From an uncultured Christensenella sp. (GTDB lineage Bacteria > Bacillota > Clostridia > Christensenellales > CAG-917): a DNA stretch of 64,000 nt. Both the position numbers and the translations under genes were made by a program. The stretch covers positions 511,008 through 575,007 of the forward strand of contig CAJTNO010000001.1 of assembly GCA_910577815.1 (NCBI GenBank), read 5' to 3'. Under the pieces are notes generated by a model that had not been told where the DNA came from, made no database searches, and saw nothing but the letters and a program-made list of their open reading frames with translations. Position 1 is the first letter of the stretch; each line of letters begins with the position of its first letter. This document shows, piece after piece, positions 1 through 8,160 of the stretch.

Positions 1-146
1 GGCTCGCCCGTCGTACCGAGTACAACGACCGCGTCCACTCCGCCCTCAAGCTGAAACTCAAGCAGTCTTTTAAGACTTTTGATGTCTACTTTATTGTCAT
101 TGGTAAAAGGTGTAATCAGCGCGGTGGCTACCCCTTTAAATACCAT
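1..146 (-). CDS. dapA: 4-hydroxy-tetrahydrodipicolinate synthase, N-terminal part
   Basis: This is the first 48 codons of a gene that runs off the left edge. The reverse-strand translation begins MVFKGVATALITPF and continues to a GGVDAVVVLGTTGE segment, the hallmark N-terminus of DapA, which condenses pyruvate with aspartate semialdehyde in lysine/diaminopimelate synthesis. The GTTGE motif lies in the pyruvate-Schiff-base barrel. The ATG abuts the asd stop codon and its GGAGGG site lies inside the last asd codons, so the two are probably translationally coupled. Asd makes the DapA substrate. The C-terminal catalytic lysine region is outside the window. Confidence 0.9.
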   Translation of the reverse strand, partial: MVFKGVATALITPFTNDNKVDIKSLKRLLEFQLEGGVDAVVVLGTTGE

Positions 147-1157
147 TTAACCCTCCGATGCGTTTTTGATTAGAAGCTCAACAATCTGTACGGCGTTTGT
201 CGCCGCGCCCTTGCGGATATTGTCCGCAACAACCCAAAGGTTCGCGCCGCTTTCAACGCTGTCGTCTATACGGATACGTCCTACGTACACCTCGTCGTGA
301 TTTTCGCAAAGTAAGGGCGTCGGATATACGTTGTTTGCGGGGTCGTCCGCAACAATTATTCCCGGCATATTTTCAAACGCCTCTATGATGTCCGCTCTTG
401 TGCAGGGCTTTTCGAATTCCGCATTTATGGATTCGCTGTGTCCGAAGAATACGGGTACTCGCACGGTTGTCGCTGTAACCTTCAGCGCGTCGTCGTGCAG
501 TATCTTTCTTGTTTCCACAATCATTTTCCATTCCTCTTTTGTATAGCCGTCCTCCATAAACACGTCTATATGCGGCAGCATATTGTATGCGATGGGATAG
601 GGGAATTTTTTAGGCGCGTTGCCTTTTACGCCCTCTGCCAAATCGGTGTAGCCGGCGACGCCCGCTCCCGATACCGCCTGGTATGTCGAGTAGATTACGC
701 GCTTAAGTCCGAACGCGTCCTTAAGCGGCTTGAGCGCGACCACCGCCTGTATGGTGGAGCAGTTTGGATTGGCTATTATTCCGCTGTTCCATTTTACGTC
801 CTCGGGATTGACCTCGGGCACTACAAGCGGAACGTCCTTGTACATACGCCACTGCGAGCTGTTGTCCACGACGGTCGCTCCCGCCTCTACAAAAACGGGT
901 GCGAATTGTTTGCTTACTCCCGCACCTGCGGAAAACAGAGCAAAATCGATTTTGCCCTTAAGAGCCTTTACGTTTTCCTCCGTCAGTTCTATTACGGTAT
1001 GGGGCTTGCCCATAAAATCTATCTGTTTTCCCGCGCTTTTTGCAGATGCAAAAAGATAATAATTTTCTACGGGGAGATTTCTCTCGCTCAGCACCTCGAG
1101 AAATTTTCCTCCGACCATTCCGGTCGCGCCTACCACTGCGATGTTAAACTTTTTCAT
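147..1157 (-). CDS. asd: Aspartate-semialdehyde dehydrogenase
   Basis: Asd reduces aspartyl phosphate to aspartate semialdehyde, the branch point to lysine, threonine and methionine. The 336-residue protein has the usual family length. The Rossmann motif GATGMVG is at residues 10-16, the catalytic cysteine is Cys133 in ANPNCSTIQ, and the C-terminal half has the GHSES segment. The start at 1157 is chosen because GGGAG sits five bases upstream; an in-frame ATG at 1175 lacks a good site. It is the first gene of an asd-dapA operon read leftward. The threonine branch enzyme thrC is elsewhere in the window at 58976. Confidence 0.95.
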   Translation of the reverse strand: MKKFNIAVVGATGMVGGKFLEVLSERNLPVENYYLFASAKSAGKQIDFMGKPHTVIELTEENVKALKGKIDFALFSAGAGVSKQFAPVFVEAGATVVDNSSQWRMYKDVPLVVPEVNPEDVKWNSGIIANPNCSTIQAVVALKPLKDAFGLKRVIYSTYQAVSGAGVAGYTDLAEGVKGNAPKKFPYPIAYNMLPHIDVFMEDGYTKEEWKMIVETRKILHDDALKVTATTVRVPVFFGHSESINAEFEKPCTRADIIEAFENMPGIIVADDPANNVYPTPLLCENHDEVYVGRIRIDDSVESGANLWVVADNIRKGAATNAVQIVELLIKNASEG

Positions 1158-1197
1158 ATTAACTCCCATATTCACAATTATAGTTTATATGTACATA

Positions 1198-1226
1198 AAC
1201 ATAACATCGACAGCGAATATTGTCAA
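1198..1226 (-). promoter_or_regulatory. Promoter of asd-dapA
   Basis: On the reverse strand TTGACA (1226-1221) and TATGTT (1203-1198) are separated by 17 bases, giving a leader of roughly 35 bases before the asd ATG. The 324-base gap 1158-1481 otherwise holds only AT-rich sequence and the divergent promoter of the next gene. Confidence 0.7.
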
Positions 1227-1415
1227 TTTTTTTCTTATATATATGCATATTTATACATAATATTCATTTTGCGTACAAGGTGTGCGCAATTATATTATTT
1301 TATTCCATACCGTCGTATATATTCTATGTCTTTTGCGGTTAAAGCGTTATAATAATTACATCATCCGACAATTTTCTCAGACGTTAAATATACGTTTAAA
1401 GCTTTCAGATTTGAT

Positions 1416-1444
1416 TTGCTATTTATATATTTATATAGTATAAT
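1416..1444 (+). promoter_or_regulatory. Promoter of the 1482-5046 operon
   Basis: TTGCTA (1416-1421), 17 bases, TATAAT (1439-1444). A ribosome binding site AAGGAG at 1471-1476 then serves the ATG at 1482. Confidence 0.7.
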
Positions 1445-1481
1445 CAATCTATATACCTGATTATTACAATAAGGAGTTGCT

Positions 1482-2618
1482 ATGGCAAACCAAAATACCG
1501 CGCCCGTAAAACAGCGTGCGCCAAAGAAGCTGCTGCTTGCAAATTTATATACGGACGCTCCCGTACGTACGGAGCCTGAGGAGCCGCAGAAGATACTTGT
1601 TGCGGGACTGGCAGAAGCGCGTCCCGTCAAGGATTATCCCGATACTTTTTTCGGCAGAGCGTTTAAGGTTTTCAGAGGAGAGCTGTCCACGCTGTTTAAA
1701 AGCTCGTTGTTTTTCGTGCTGTTTACCGTGCCGTTTATAATTATACTCGCTTGGTTTGCGTCCTATTTCGAGGAGCTTATGCTCGGCGGAATATACAATT
1801 TTATGGGCGATATAGGCATCGGCTTCCCGGGCGGCGGCGACAGCCTTTCCGAAAGCGTAGCGCGCCTCATATGGGAGGTTAAGGAGCCTGTAATACTTAT
1901 GCTCGGCGCGACGCTTATAATAGGCTCGCTCGGGCTTGCGGGCAATTTCTATTGCGCAAAGCGCAGCTATTTCCAAAACTATTACTCCAAAACCGTAAAG
2001 ACCTTCTGGTACGGCTTTTCTAAATACTGGTGGCGCTTTTTGATTACGGTTACCGTTATGGTGCTTATAGGCTTAGGTATGGTTACCTCGCTTATGTATC
2101 TGCTTTCTCAGCAGACGCTCGGCGTAGCCGGTGCGGGTGAGTACTGCGCAGTAGTGTTCAGCTGGCTGTTTGGCGCTCCGCTTATGCTTGTGCCTATGGT
2201 GATGCTTTCGCTGTTCTGCACCTACGAGCTTACCTTTGCGCAGTGCTTTAAAAACGCTATCGTCATAATAGTAAACAGCCCCGTTATGGTCGCCGTAATG
2301 GGAGTAGCCTCCGCTGTTCCGTTCATAATAATGGGCGTCGGCGGAATGATAGTAGGTATAATAGTATACATTGTAATGATTGCGGTCGGCTGCAACATTT
2401 ACGCGCAGATGTTTGTTGCTATGGCTCATCGCGGAATGACAAAGTGTCACGCCCGCAAGGAGGTTTCCGACAGGGAGAACCTGCAACTGCAGCGTCAGCT
2501 TGCAAAGAAAAACGGAAGAAGCGATTATTACGGAGCGGGCGGCGGATTTGCTCAGAAAAAGCAGAAGCAGCAGCCTAAGCCCTATCAGAATCCAAAAAAG
2601 AAAAAGAAAAAAAACTAA
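1482..2618 (+). CDS. Multi-pass membrane protein with lysine-rich C-terminal tail, unknown function
   Basis: The 378-residue protein has a polar N-terminus of about 70 residues, then roughly five or six hydrophobic segments (near residues 70-90, 130-150, 185-210, 225-250, 265-280 and 285-310), and a long basic Gln/Lys-rich cytoplasmic tail ending in a run of lysines. I do not recognise a family with confidence; the fold vaguely resembles DUF624/YesL-like proteins. The start is supported by AAGGAG six bases upstream. It is followed with no gap by the TPR gene (TAA then ATG), so the two are co-translated. The basic tail may contact RNA, ribosomes or acidic lipid, but that is inference. Confidence 0.75.
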   Translation: MANQNTAPVKQRAPKKLLLANLYTDAPVRTEPEEPQKILVAGLAEARPVKDYPDTFFGRAFKVFRGELSTLFKSSLFFVLFTVPFIIILAWFASYFEELMLGGIYNFMGDIGIGFPGGGDSLSESVARLIWEVKEPVILMLGATLIIGSLGLAGNFYCAKRSYFQNYYSKTVKTFWYGFSKYWWRFLITVTVMVLIGLGMVTSLMYLLSQQTLGVAGAGEYCAVVFSWLFGAPLMLVPMVMLSLFCTYELTFAQCFKNAIVIIVNSPVMVAVMGVASAVPFIIMGVGGMIVGIIVYIVMIAVGCNIYAQMFVAMAHRGMTKCHARKEVSDRENLQLQRQLAKKNGRSDYYGAGGGFAQKKQKQQPKPYQNPKKKKKKN

Positions 2619-4310
2619 ATGGCAAGGATATCCGACTTTAATCTGAGCGCAAAGCAGCTTGTCGATTTTGCGCTCGACAGGTATCGCAAGGGCGATATAT
2701 TCGGCTCGGCACGGTATGTAAGAAACGCATTGGCGCAAAATAAACGCTCGGCGATTGCTTACAGCGTGCTGGGTTGTTTGTTAAGTGAAGGCAACGAGCT
2801 CGAGCTTGCAAACAAGGCGTTATATAAAGGTCTTCACCAAAGTCGGGATTATGAAAATCTGCATCTTCGCCGTCAGCTTGCGCTTAACTTTCTGCGCCTC
2901 AATCAGCCCGAGGTAGCAATGTATTATACGGACGACAGAGAGGTGGATATTATAGACGCGCTTGACGGAATGTTCGGCTTTGAAGGGGACGGCGGTCCCG
3001 ACCTGTATCTGTCTTATCCTCCGTCCGAGGAGTATTACGAGCGTATGCTTGCCAAGGCGTACGAGCTGGCAAGCGAGGGCGACGTAGACGCCGCAATGAA
3101 AATAATCGACGGTATTCCCGACGATTATAACGAGTTGATTGCAAAATCCAAGCTTATACTGTTTACGATAAACAACGACGTGGATTCCGTCATAGAGTTC
3201 GGCGAGCGTATGATTAAGGAGGGAAAGGACACCTCTCCCGTAAGATGCACGCTTGCAAGCGCGTATATGTTGAAGGAGCGCTCAAAGGAGGCGTATGAAA
3301 TTGCAAAGCCTCTTATTGAAAATCCCGACGGCGACCTTGAAACGCTTTTGATGGTGCTGCCCGTAGCGGTCAGCCTCGAGATGCACGGTGATATAGTGCG
3401 TCTGATAAAGCTTATATACGACCACCCGAGATTTCACAGCTCAAAGCGTCTTATGATTTGGTACTCGCAGGCGCTGTACAATGTGGGACAGCGCGAAGCG
3501 GCGCGTGCGGTTATGAGCGATATGAACGCGCTTTACGGCGAGGAAGCCCCCGCATATTATTATCTTAAGCTGTATGCAGGCGAGCCTGAAAAGGTGGAAT
3601 ATAACCTTATGCTTCCAAAGGACGGCTGTCTTGAAAATATGTCCGTATTGCGCGATTTAATGCTTATGGACGATAACGAGCTTGAAAAATTCGACAAAAC
3701 GCATAACGCAGTGGGCGATAACCTCGATTATTACGTTCAATGGGCGCTTGAAGGCAACAATAAAACCTTGCAAAACGCGCTTATATCCCGTTTGATTTAT
3801 TATAAGCGTGCGGACGAGGTGTTGCAGAACAGCCTTGTGAGCGGCGAGCTGGAATACGGCGTAATGAACGCGGTAATAGACGCGTTCAGCCTGCTGAACG
3901 ACGGATTACATCCCGTTGAGTTCGATATAGTGGCGCAGGACAGATTTAAGCATATAAGATTTATGCCGCCCCGCGCATTACAGCGTATGACCTCCACTAT
4001 GCGGACCGCGGTGCTGTTAAGCATAGCCGACATTATATTCACCGACGAGGACCCTAATTATTTTCTTAAACGCCTTACCTCGCTTATAAACGGGATAGTA
4101 GACGTAACTACGGAGGGTAAAACGGTATATTCCTCAAAATCAAGAGAGAAGCTGAGTCTTGCGCGCAGCTCGGACACGCTTGTAGGAGTATTCCTGTCCA
4201 AGGTATACGAGGAGGATGAAACCCGCGAGAGCGTGATAGAAAGATATAAGCTCAATTCAAAGCTATATGACAAATACTACAAAATCGTATTCGGAGAGGA
4301 AGATGACTGA
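2619..4310 (+). CDS. Tetratricopeptide-repeat protein
   Basis: The 563-residue soluble protein contains helical repeats of TPR type, clearest near residues 12-75 (SARYVRNALAQN, AYSVLGCLLSEG, ANKALYKGL) and again in the middle. It has no signal peptide or membrane segment, so a cytoplasmic scaffold role is likely. Its ATG directly follows the stop of the membrane protein gene and its stop overlaps the start of the next gene by eight bases, so the three genes form one tightly coupled unit. The acidic C-terminus contrasts with the basic tail of the membrane protein. No enzymatic motif was found. Confidence 0.75.
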   Translation: MARISDFNLSAKQLVDFALDRYRKGDIFGSARYVRNALAQNKRSAIAYSVLGCLLSEGNELELANKALYKGLHQSRDYENLHLRRQLALNFLRLNQPEVAMYYTDDREVDIIDALDGMFGFEGDGGPDLYLSYPPSEEYYERMLAKAYELASEGDVDAAMKIIDGIPDDYNELIAKSKLILFTINNDVDSVIEFGERMIKEGKDTSPVRCTLASAYMLKERSKEAYEIAKPLIENPDGDLETLLMVLPVAVSLEMHGDIVRLIKLIYDHPRFHSSKRLMIWYSQALYNVGQREAARAVMSDMNALYGEEAPAYYYLKLYAGEPEKVEYNLMLPKDGCLENMSVLRDLMLMDDNELEKFDKTHNAVGDNLDYYVQWALEGNNKTLQNALISRLIYYKRADEVLQNSLVSGELEYGVMNAVIDAFSLLNDGLHPVEFDIVAQDRFKHIRFMPPRALQRMTSTMRTAVLLSIADIIFTDEDPNYFLKRLTSLINGIVDVTTEGKTVYSSKSREKLSLARSSDTLVGVFLSKVYEEDETRESVIERYKLNSKLYDKYYKIVFGEEDD

Positions 4311-5046
4311 GGAAAAGACAAGAGAGCAAATGCTTGAAGCGCTTGACATAATGCTTGACGAAGCGTTGCCTTACGGACAGCGCCTCGAGGCGTACGAATA
4401 TCTGCTTGAGGACTGCGGGGAAATCGTAGATGAAATGCTCGGCAGGTCGTATTCTCTCGACGGAGATACGGGAAAGATGCTTATGGAGGTGCTTGCGCAG
4501 TATAAGGGCAACAAGGCTGTATTTATGGGGCTTGTGAGCTATCTGTATAAGGGCGACGACGTAGCTTTGTTTGCAAAGCTGATAGGAAGCTACGGCGACG
4601 AACAGGGTATACAGGTTTTAAAAACCTTCTGCGACGAGTACGAGCCCGACTATAACGAGTATATGGAGCTTCGCAATGCGGTAGAGGAGCTTGGCGGAGA
4701 TTTCGATTTGAAGGAGGATTTTTCCGACGACCCGCTATATCGATATCTCAAAGGCTTGGACGAGGAGGACGACCGCAGGTCGCCCTTTGATGGGCTTTGG
4801 CAAGAGGAGAGCGAGGAGCTTGAGGAGGACGCTTGTCTGCACTCGGACGGGTGCTCCTGCGAGGATGAACACGACGGCGATTGCTGTTGCAATCACGAGC
4901 ATCATCCGGAGCGCGGCGGTTGCGCCTGCACCCACGGCGAGGATGCTCACGGTTGCTCGTGCGGGCATAGTCACGGCGAGGGAGAGTGCCGTTCTCATTC
5001 TCATCACGGACATTGCGGCGACGGCGGCTGCGGTTGCAGTCACTGA
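4303..5046 (+). CDS. Acidic helical protein with a His/Cys-rich metal-binding tail
   Basis: The 247-residue product has an acidic, probably all-helical body (residues 1-177) and a tail (178-247) with 14 Cys and 14 His in 70 residues, in clusters such as CSC, CCC, CAC, GHSHG and HSHHGHC. Tails like this occur in nickel or zinc chaperones and storage proteins, so metal binding is a reasonable inference; the body is unlike UreE, HypB or SlyD. The start at 4303 (GGAGAGGAAG just upstream) overlaps the TPR gene stop. The last 300 bases are antisense to the open reading frame of the convergent transporter gene. Confidence 0.75.
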   Translation: MTEEKTREQMLEALDIMLDEALPYGQRLEAYEYLLEDCGEIVDEMLGRSYSLDGDTGKMLMEVLAQYKGNKAVFMGLVSYLYKGDDVALFAKLIGSYGDEQGIQVLKTFCDEYEPDYNEYMELRNAVEELGGDFDLKEDFSDDPLYRYLKGLDEEDDRRSPFDGLWQEESEELEEDACLHSDGCSCEDEHDGDCCCNHEHHPERGGCACTHGEDAHGCSCGHSHGEGECRSHSHHGHCGDGGCGCSH

Positions 5047-6046
5047 GCCTGCGCTGTCTTGCTTTAACGGCATATCCTATCGCGCGTCTTGTACATTTCA
5101 TAAACAGCTTTAAAGTTACTATGGCAGTCAGAGCAATGCCGCACCGGCTGATAAACGGATACATAGTGTTTACGATATTGTCAAAGCCTACAAAGCTTAT
5201 GGGATAGGCAATTAGCAGACAGCCGAAAACTATTACAGCTTTATATTTCTGCTCGTCGAGTACGGCGAGTTTTTTTGTTGCGGCAAAAGCCGAGGACACA
5301 TAGTCGGAGGTTATTTTCAATGCGGATACCAGTGTGGTAAATATTGCTCCCGCTATCAGAACTCCGCATATGGCTTTCAGTCCGAATCTTTCGGAAACAG
5401 CCAAAACGGGCATTGAAGACGCCAATCCGTCCGCTAAAACTACCGTTTGCAGCATATAGAGCAATCCGAACATACACATCGTGATAAGCAAGCAGGTGAG
5501 TATAATTTCCTTATAGCTCATATTTTTACCCTCGTCGGAAATGATTACTCCGCCTAAAAGCACGTCAAGACCGCTGTACAGTATGGGCTTTACGATAGTA
5601 AAAGGCAAGGTGTGATTTTGAGGGTCGAGCTTGAAAAATATCAGAGCTACGCACAGTACGATAAGAGGCACGACTATTGAGTTTACAAACTTGATTTTTT
5701 CAATTCCCATTACTACGATTATCGCGCCGAGAATTATCATAATCAAGCCGAGCATAGGAACGCCTGTCATAGAGCGCATAACAAACTCGCCGCCCGCGCA
5801 CATCGAGCAAACGGAAATTCCGGCAGAGAAGAATATGCAAAATGCCATAAGCTTGTTTTTTGGCATAAGTCCCTGCTTGCCTACAATTAGAAACAGTCCG
5901 CAAAGCAGCGCCATAAATACAGAGGATACCGCGACGTTAAGCGGCGACGCGTCCCCGAAAAACAATGCTATTTCCTTGCCCGACGAAAATCCCGCGCCTA
6001 TAGCTGTTCCTATATATAAAAAGGTTATCTTTAAAGACTTTTTCAT
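4748..6046 (-). CDS. YkvI-like integral membrane transporter with an antisense-derived tail
   Basis: Residues 1 to about 330 have ten or so hydrophobic segments and begin with the IGTAIGAGFSSGKE signature of YkvI-family proteins, relatives of amino-acid/Na+ symporters of the APC/LeuT type. The expected end is near nt 5040. Instead the frame stays open for about 99 more codons through the complement of the His/Cys gene, giving an Arg/Pro-rich tail without membrane character. The ATG at 6046 is chosen over a GTG at 6052; it has only a weak GTGGAT site. The true terminus could be shorter if a stop was lost or misread. The substrate is unknown. Confidence 0.75.
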   Translation of the reverse strand: MKKSLKITFLYIGTAIGAGFSSGKEIALFFGDASPLNVAVSSVFMALLCGLFLIVGKQGLMPKNKLMAFCIFFSAGISVCSMCAGGEFVMRSMTGVPMLGLIMIILGAIIVVMGIEKIKFVNSIVVPLIVLCVALIFFKLDPQNHTLPFTIVKPILYSGLDVLLGGVIISDEGKNMSYKEIILTCLLITMCMFGLLYMLQTVVLADGLASSMPVLAVSERFGLKAICGVLIAGAIFTTLVSALKITSDYVSSAFAATKKLAVLDEQKYKAVIVFGCLLIAYPISFVGFDNIVNTMYPFISRCGIALTAIVTLKLFMKCTRRAIGYAVKARQRRLSDCNRSRRRRNVRDENENGTLPRRDYARTSNREHPRRGCRRNRRAPDDARDCNSNRRRVHPRRSTRPSADKRPPQAPRSPLAKAHQRATCGRPPRPSL

Positions 6047-6068
6047 ATCCACAAAATATGTTTAGGCG

Positions 6069-6096
6069 TTGACGATTATGTTGAAAATGCTATAAT
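6069..6096 (+). promoter_or_regulatory. Promoter placed for a leaderless transcript (HAD phosphatase)
   Basis: TTGACG (6069-6074), 16 bases, TATAAT (6091-6096) with an extended TGC just upstream. Only six bases separate the -10 box from the ATG at 6103, so transcription should begin at or beside the start codon. No Shine-Dalgarno sequence is present. Confidence 0.7.
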
Positions 6097-6102
6097 TGAA
6101 TT

Positions 6103-6801
6103 ATGAAAAAGTACAAAGCGATAATTTTCGATATGGACGGCACCCTCCTCGACACTCTCGAGGACTTGTATCTTGCGCTTAACCATTCGCTTAACGCCTG
6201 CGGTTATGCGGCGCGCACAAGAGAGGAGGTGCAGGCTTTTATAGGCGACGGAGTAGGTGTGCTTATTGCAAAGGCAATGCCCGACGCTTTAAAGGAGGGC
6301 ATCGAGTCCGACCAAGCCAAGCAAGCGGAATTCCGGAAGAAATGCGTTGCGGTCGGCGAAGTGTTCAGAGAATTTTATATAGAACACGGCGAGGATAACA
6401 CAAAGCCGTACGACGGAATTATAACTCTGCTCGGTGCGCTCAAGAAAAACGGAATTAAGACCGCGGTAGTATCAAACAAAGTTCAGGAAGCGGTGGAGAG
6501 ATTAAACGAAAGATTGTTTTCGGGGCTTATAGACGCGGCTGTAGGCGACGGCGCAGGACTCAAGCTGAAGCCCGAGCCCGATATGCTGCTGTGCGCTTTG
6601 GATAAGCTCGGGGTTAATTCGGGCGAAGCACTGTTTGTCGGCGACGGTGAAACCGATATTCTTGCGGCAAGCAGAGCAGGACTGCCTTGTATAAGCGTCT
6701 GTTACGGCTATCGAACTGAAGAATTTCTGCGTTCTAAAGGGGGAAAATTATTTGCGCATAACGTGCGCGAGCTTGCGGACTTGCTTAACACAAAGTTGTG
6801 A
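6103..6801 (+). CDS. HAD-superfamily phosphatase, phosphoglycolate phosphatase-like
   Basis: The 232-residue protein starts with the HAD motif I FDMDGTLLDT (nucleophile Asp10, acid Asp12), has motif II in TAVVSNK, a motif III lysine near KLKPEPDML, and motif IV GDGETDILAASRAG. The helical cap after motif I places it in subfamily I, closest to Gph/PgmB-type enzymes that hydrolyse small phosphate esters such as 2-phosphoglycolate. The substrate cannot be fixed from sequence. It is transcribed alone from its own promoter and ends at a strong bidirectional terminator. The start codon lacks a ribosome binding site, consistent with a leaderless message. Confidence 0.85.
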   Translation: MKKYKAIIFDMDGTLLDTLEDLYLALNHSLNACGYAARTREEVQAFIGDGVGVLIAKAMPDALKEGIESDQAKQAEFRKKCVAVGEVFREFYIEHGEDNTKPYDGIITLLGALKKNGIKTAVVSNKVQEAVERLNERLFSGLIDAAVGDGAGLKLKPEPDMLLCALDKLGVNSGEALFVGDGETDILAASRAGLPCISVCYGYRTEEFLRSKGGKLFAHNVRELADLLNTKL

Positions 6802-6832
6802 TTTAAGTATAATGCTAATCTAAACGATAATA

Positions 6833-6865
6833 AAAAGTCGCTAAGCAAACAGCTTAGCGACTTTT
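6833..6865. terminator. Bidirectional intrinsic terminator
   Basis: Perfect 14-bp stem (6833-6846 with 6852-6865) around an AAACA loop, with T-runs on both strands. It ends the HAD phosphatase gene and the convergent malic enzyme gene. Confidence 0.9.
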
Positions 6866-6875
6866 GTCAAGCTTA

Positions 6876-8045
6876 TTAAATTCTTGCCGCTCCGCTTTCT
6901 CTTGCGGCTTTCGCTACAGCGGCGGCAACCGCGGGCGCTACCCGAGGGTCGAATGCCTGCGGCAGAATGTAGCTTTCGTTAAGCTCGCCGTCGCTGACAA
7001 GCGCGGCAAGCGCATTGCTTGCGGCTATTTTCATTTCCTCGTTGATACTGCTTGCGCGCGTGTCCAATGCTCCTCTGAAAATTCCGGGGAAAGCCAACAC
7101 GTTGTTTATTTGATTGGGCAGGTCGCTTCTGCCTGTGGCAACCACCTTCGCTCCCGCTTCAAGCGCAAGCTCGGGCATAATTTCGGGAGATGGATTTGCC
7201 ATAGCAAACACTATAGGTCCCTCTGCCATACTGCGCACCATATCCTGTGAAAGCACGTCCTTCGTGCTTACTCCTATAAACGCGTCCGCGCCCTTTACGG
7301 CATCGGCTAAGTCGCCTTTTATTTTCATTGGATTGGTTTTGCTTGCGAGCGCGTTTTGCGCCTTATTGAACCTTTCGCTTTCGTCGATTATGCCGAGTCT
7401 GTCGCAAACTATTATGTTTTTTGCGCCGAGAAGAATCAGGAATTCCGCTATCGCAATACCTGCGCTTCCCGCTCCGTTGATAACCAAACGCGCGGTTGAA
7501 ATGTCCTTTTTGACAAGCTTAAGTGCGTTTTTAAGCGCGGCGGCTAAAACTATAGCCGTGCCGTGCTGGTCGTCGTGGAATACGGGAATATCGCAAAGCT
7601 CCTTTAATCTGCGCTCCACCTCGAAGCAGCGTGGCGCAGAGATATCCTCCAAATTTATGCCGCCGAAGCTTGGAGCTATCGCCTTTACAACCGCTACGAT
7701 TTCATCCACGTCCTGCGTGTCAAGGCAGATGGGAATTGCGTCTATATCCGCAAACTCCTTAAACAGAACGCTCTTGCCCTCCATAACGGGCATACCCGCA
7801 AGCGGTCCTATATTTCCAAGTCCGAGTACTGCCGAGCCGTCGGTTACGACTGCCACGGTATTCCAGCGTCGGGTGAGCGAATAGGATAGCTCGGGATTGT
7901 CCTTTATTGCAAGACAGGGCGCCGCGACTCCGGGAGTATACGCAAGCGACAGCGCTTCCTTTCCGTCCACTCTTACGCGTGAGGTCATCTCCAGCTTACC
8001 CTTCCATTCAAAATGCTTTTCAAGAGAGAGTTTTTGATAATCCAT
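6876..8045 (-). CDS. Malic enzyme (short bacterial type)
   Basis: The 389-residue protein decarboxylates malate to pyruvate with reduction of NAD(P)+. It has the malic-enzyme N-domain (AYTPGVA near 36-42; AVVTDGSAVLGLGNIGP near 64-80), the metal site in FHDDQHGTA, the dinucleotide motif GAGSAGIA and the NPSPEI segment. Its length matches the short non-fused enzymes of Firmicutes. CGGAG six bases before the ATG supports the start. It is divergent from the fumarase genes, suggesting fumarate to malate to pyruvate flux. Cofactor preference cannot be read with confidence. Confidence 0.92.
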   Translation of the reverse strand: MDYQKLSLEKHFEWKGKLEMTSRVRVDGKEALSLAYTPGVAAPCLAIKDNPELSYSLTRRWNTVAVVTDGSAVLGLGNIGPLAGMPVMEGKSVLFKEFADIDAIPICLDTQDVDEIVAVVKAIAPSFGGINLEDISAPRCFEVERRLKELCDIPVFHDDQHGTAIVLAAALKNALKLVKKDISTARLVINGAGSAGIAIAEFLILLGAKNIIVCDRLGIIDESERFNKAQNALASKTNPMKIKGDLADAVKGADAFIGVSTKDVLSQDMVRSMAEGPIVFAMANPSPEIMPELALEAGAKVVATGRSDLPNQINNVLAFPGIFRGALDTRASSINEEMKIAASNALAALVSDGELNESYILPQAFDPRVAPAVAAAVAKAARESGAARI

Positions 8046-8124
8046 ATAATTCTCCGATATGATTTTGTCTACTCCGACATTTTACTACATCGCGCGCGAT
8101 AAAACAACTCAATATCGAAATGTG

Positions 8125-8153
8125 TTGAAAATATAAGCTTTTTAGGATATAAT
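8125..8153 (+). promoter_or_regulatory. Promoter placed for a leaderless transcript (fumarase)
   Basis: TTGAAA (8125-8130), 17 bases, TATAAT (8148-8153), then seven bases to the ATG at 8161. No ribosome binding site lies between, so the mRNA probably starts at the initiation codon. Confidence 0.72.
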
Positions 8154-8160
8154 TTTGATT

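Noticed and set aside
438..1352. Plus-strand frame of about 300 codons opposite asd
   Set aside because: It is antisense to asd, whose catalytic motifs are intact, and its sequence has no domain.
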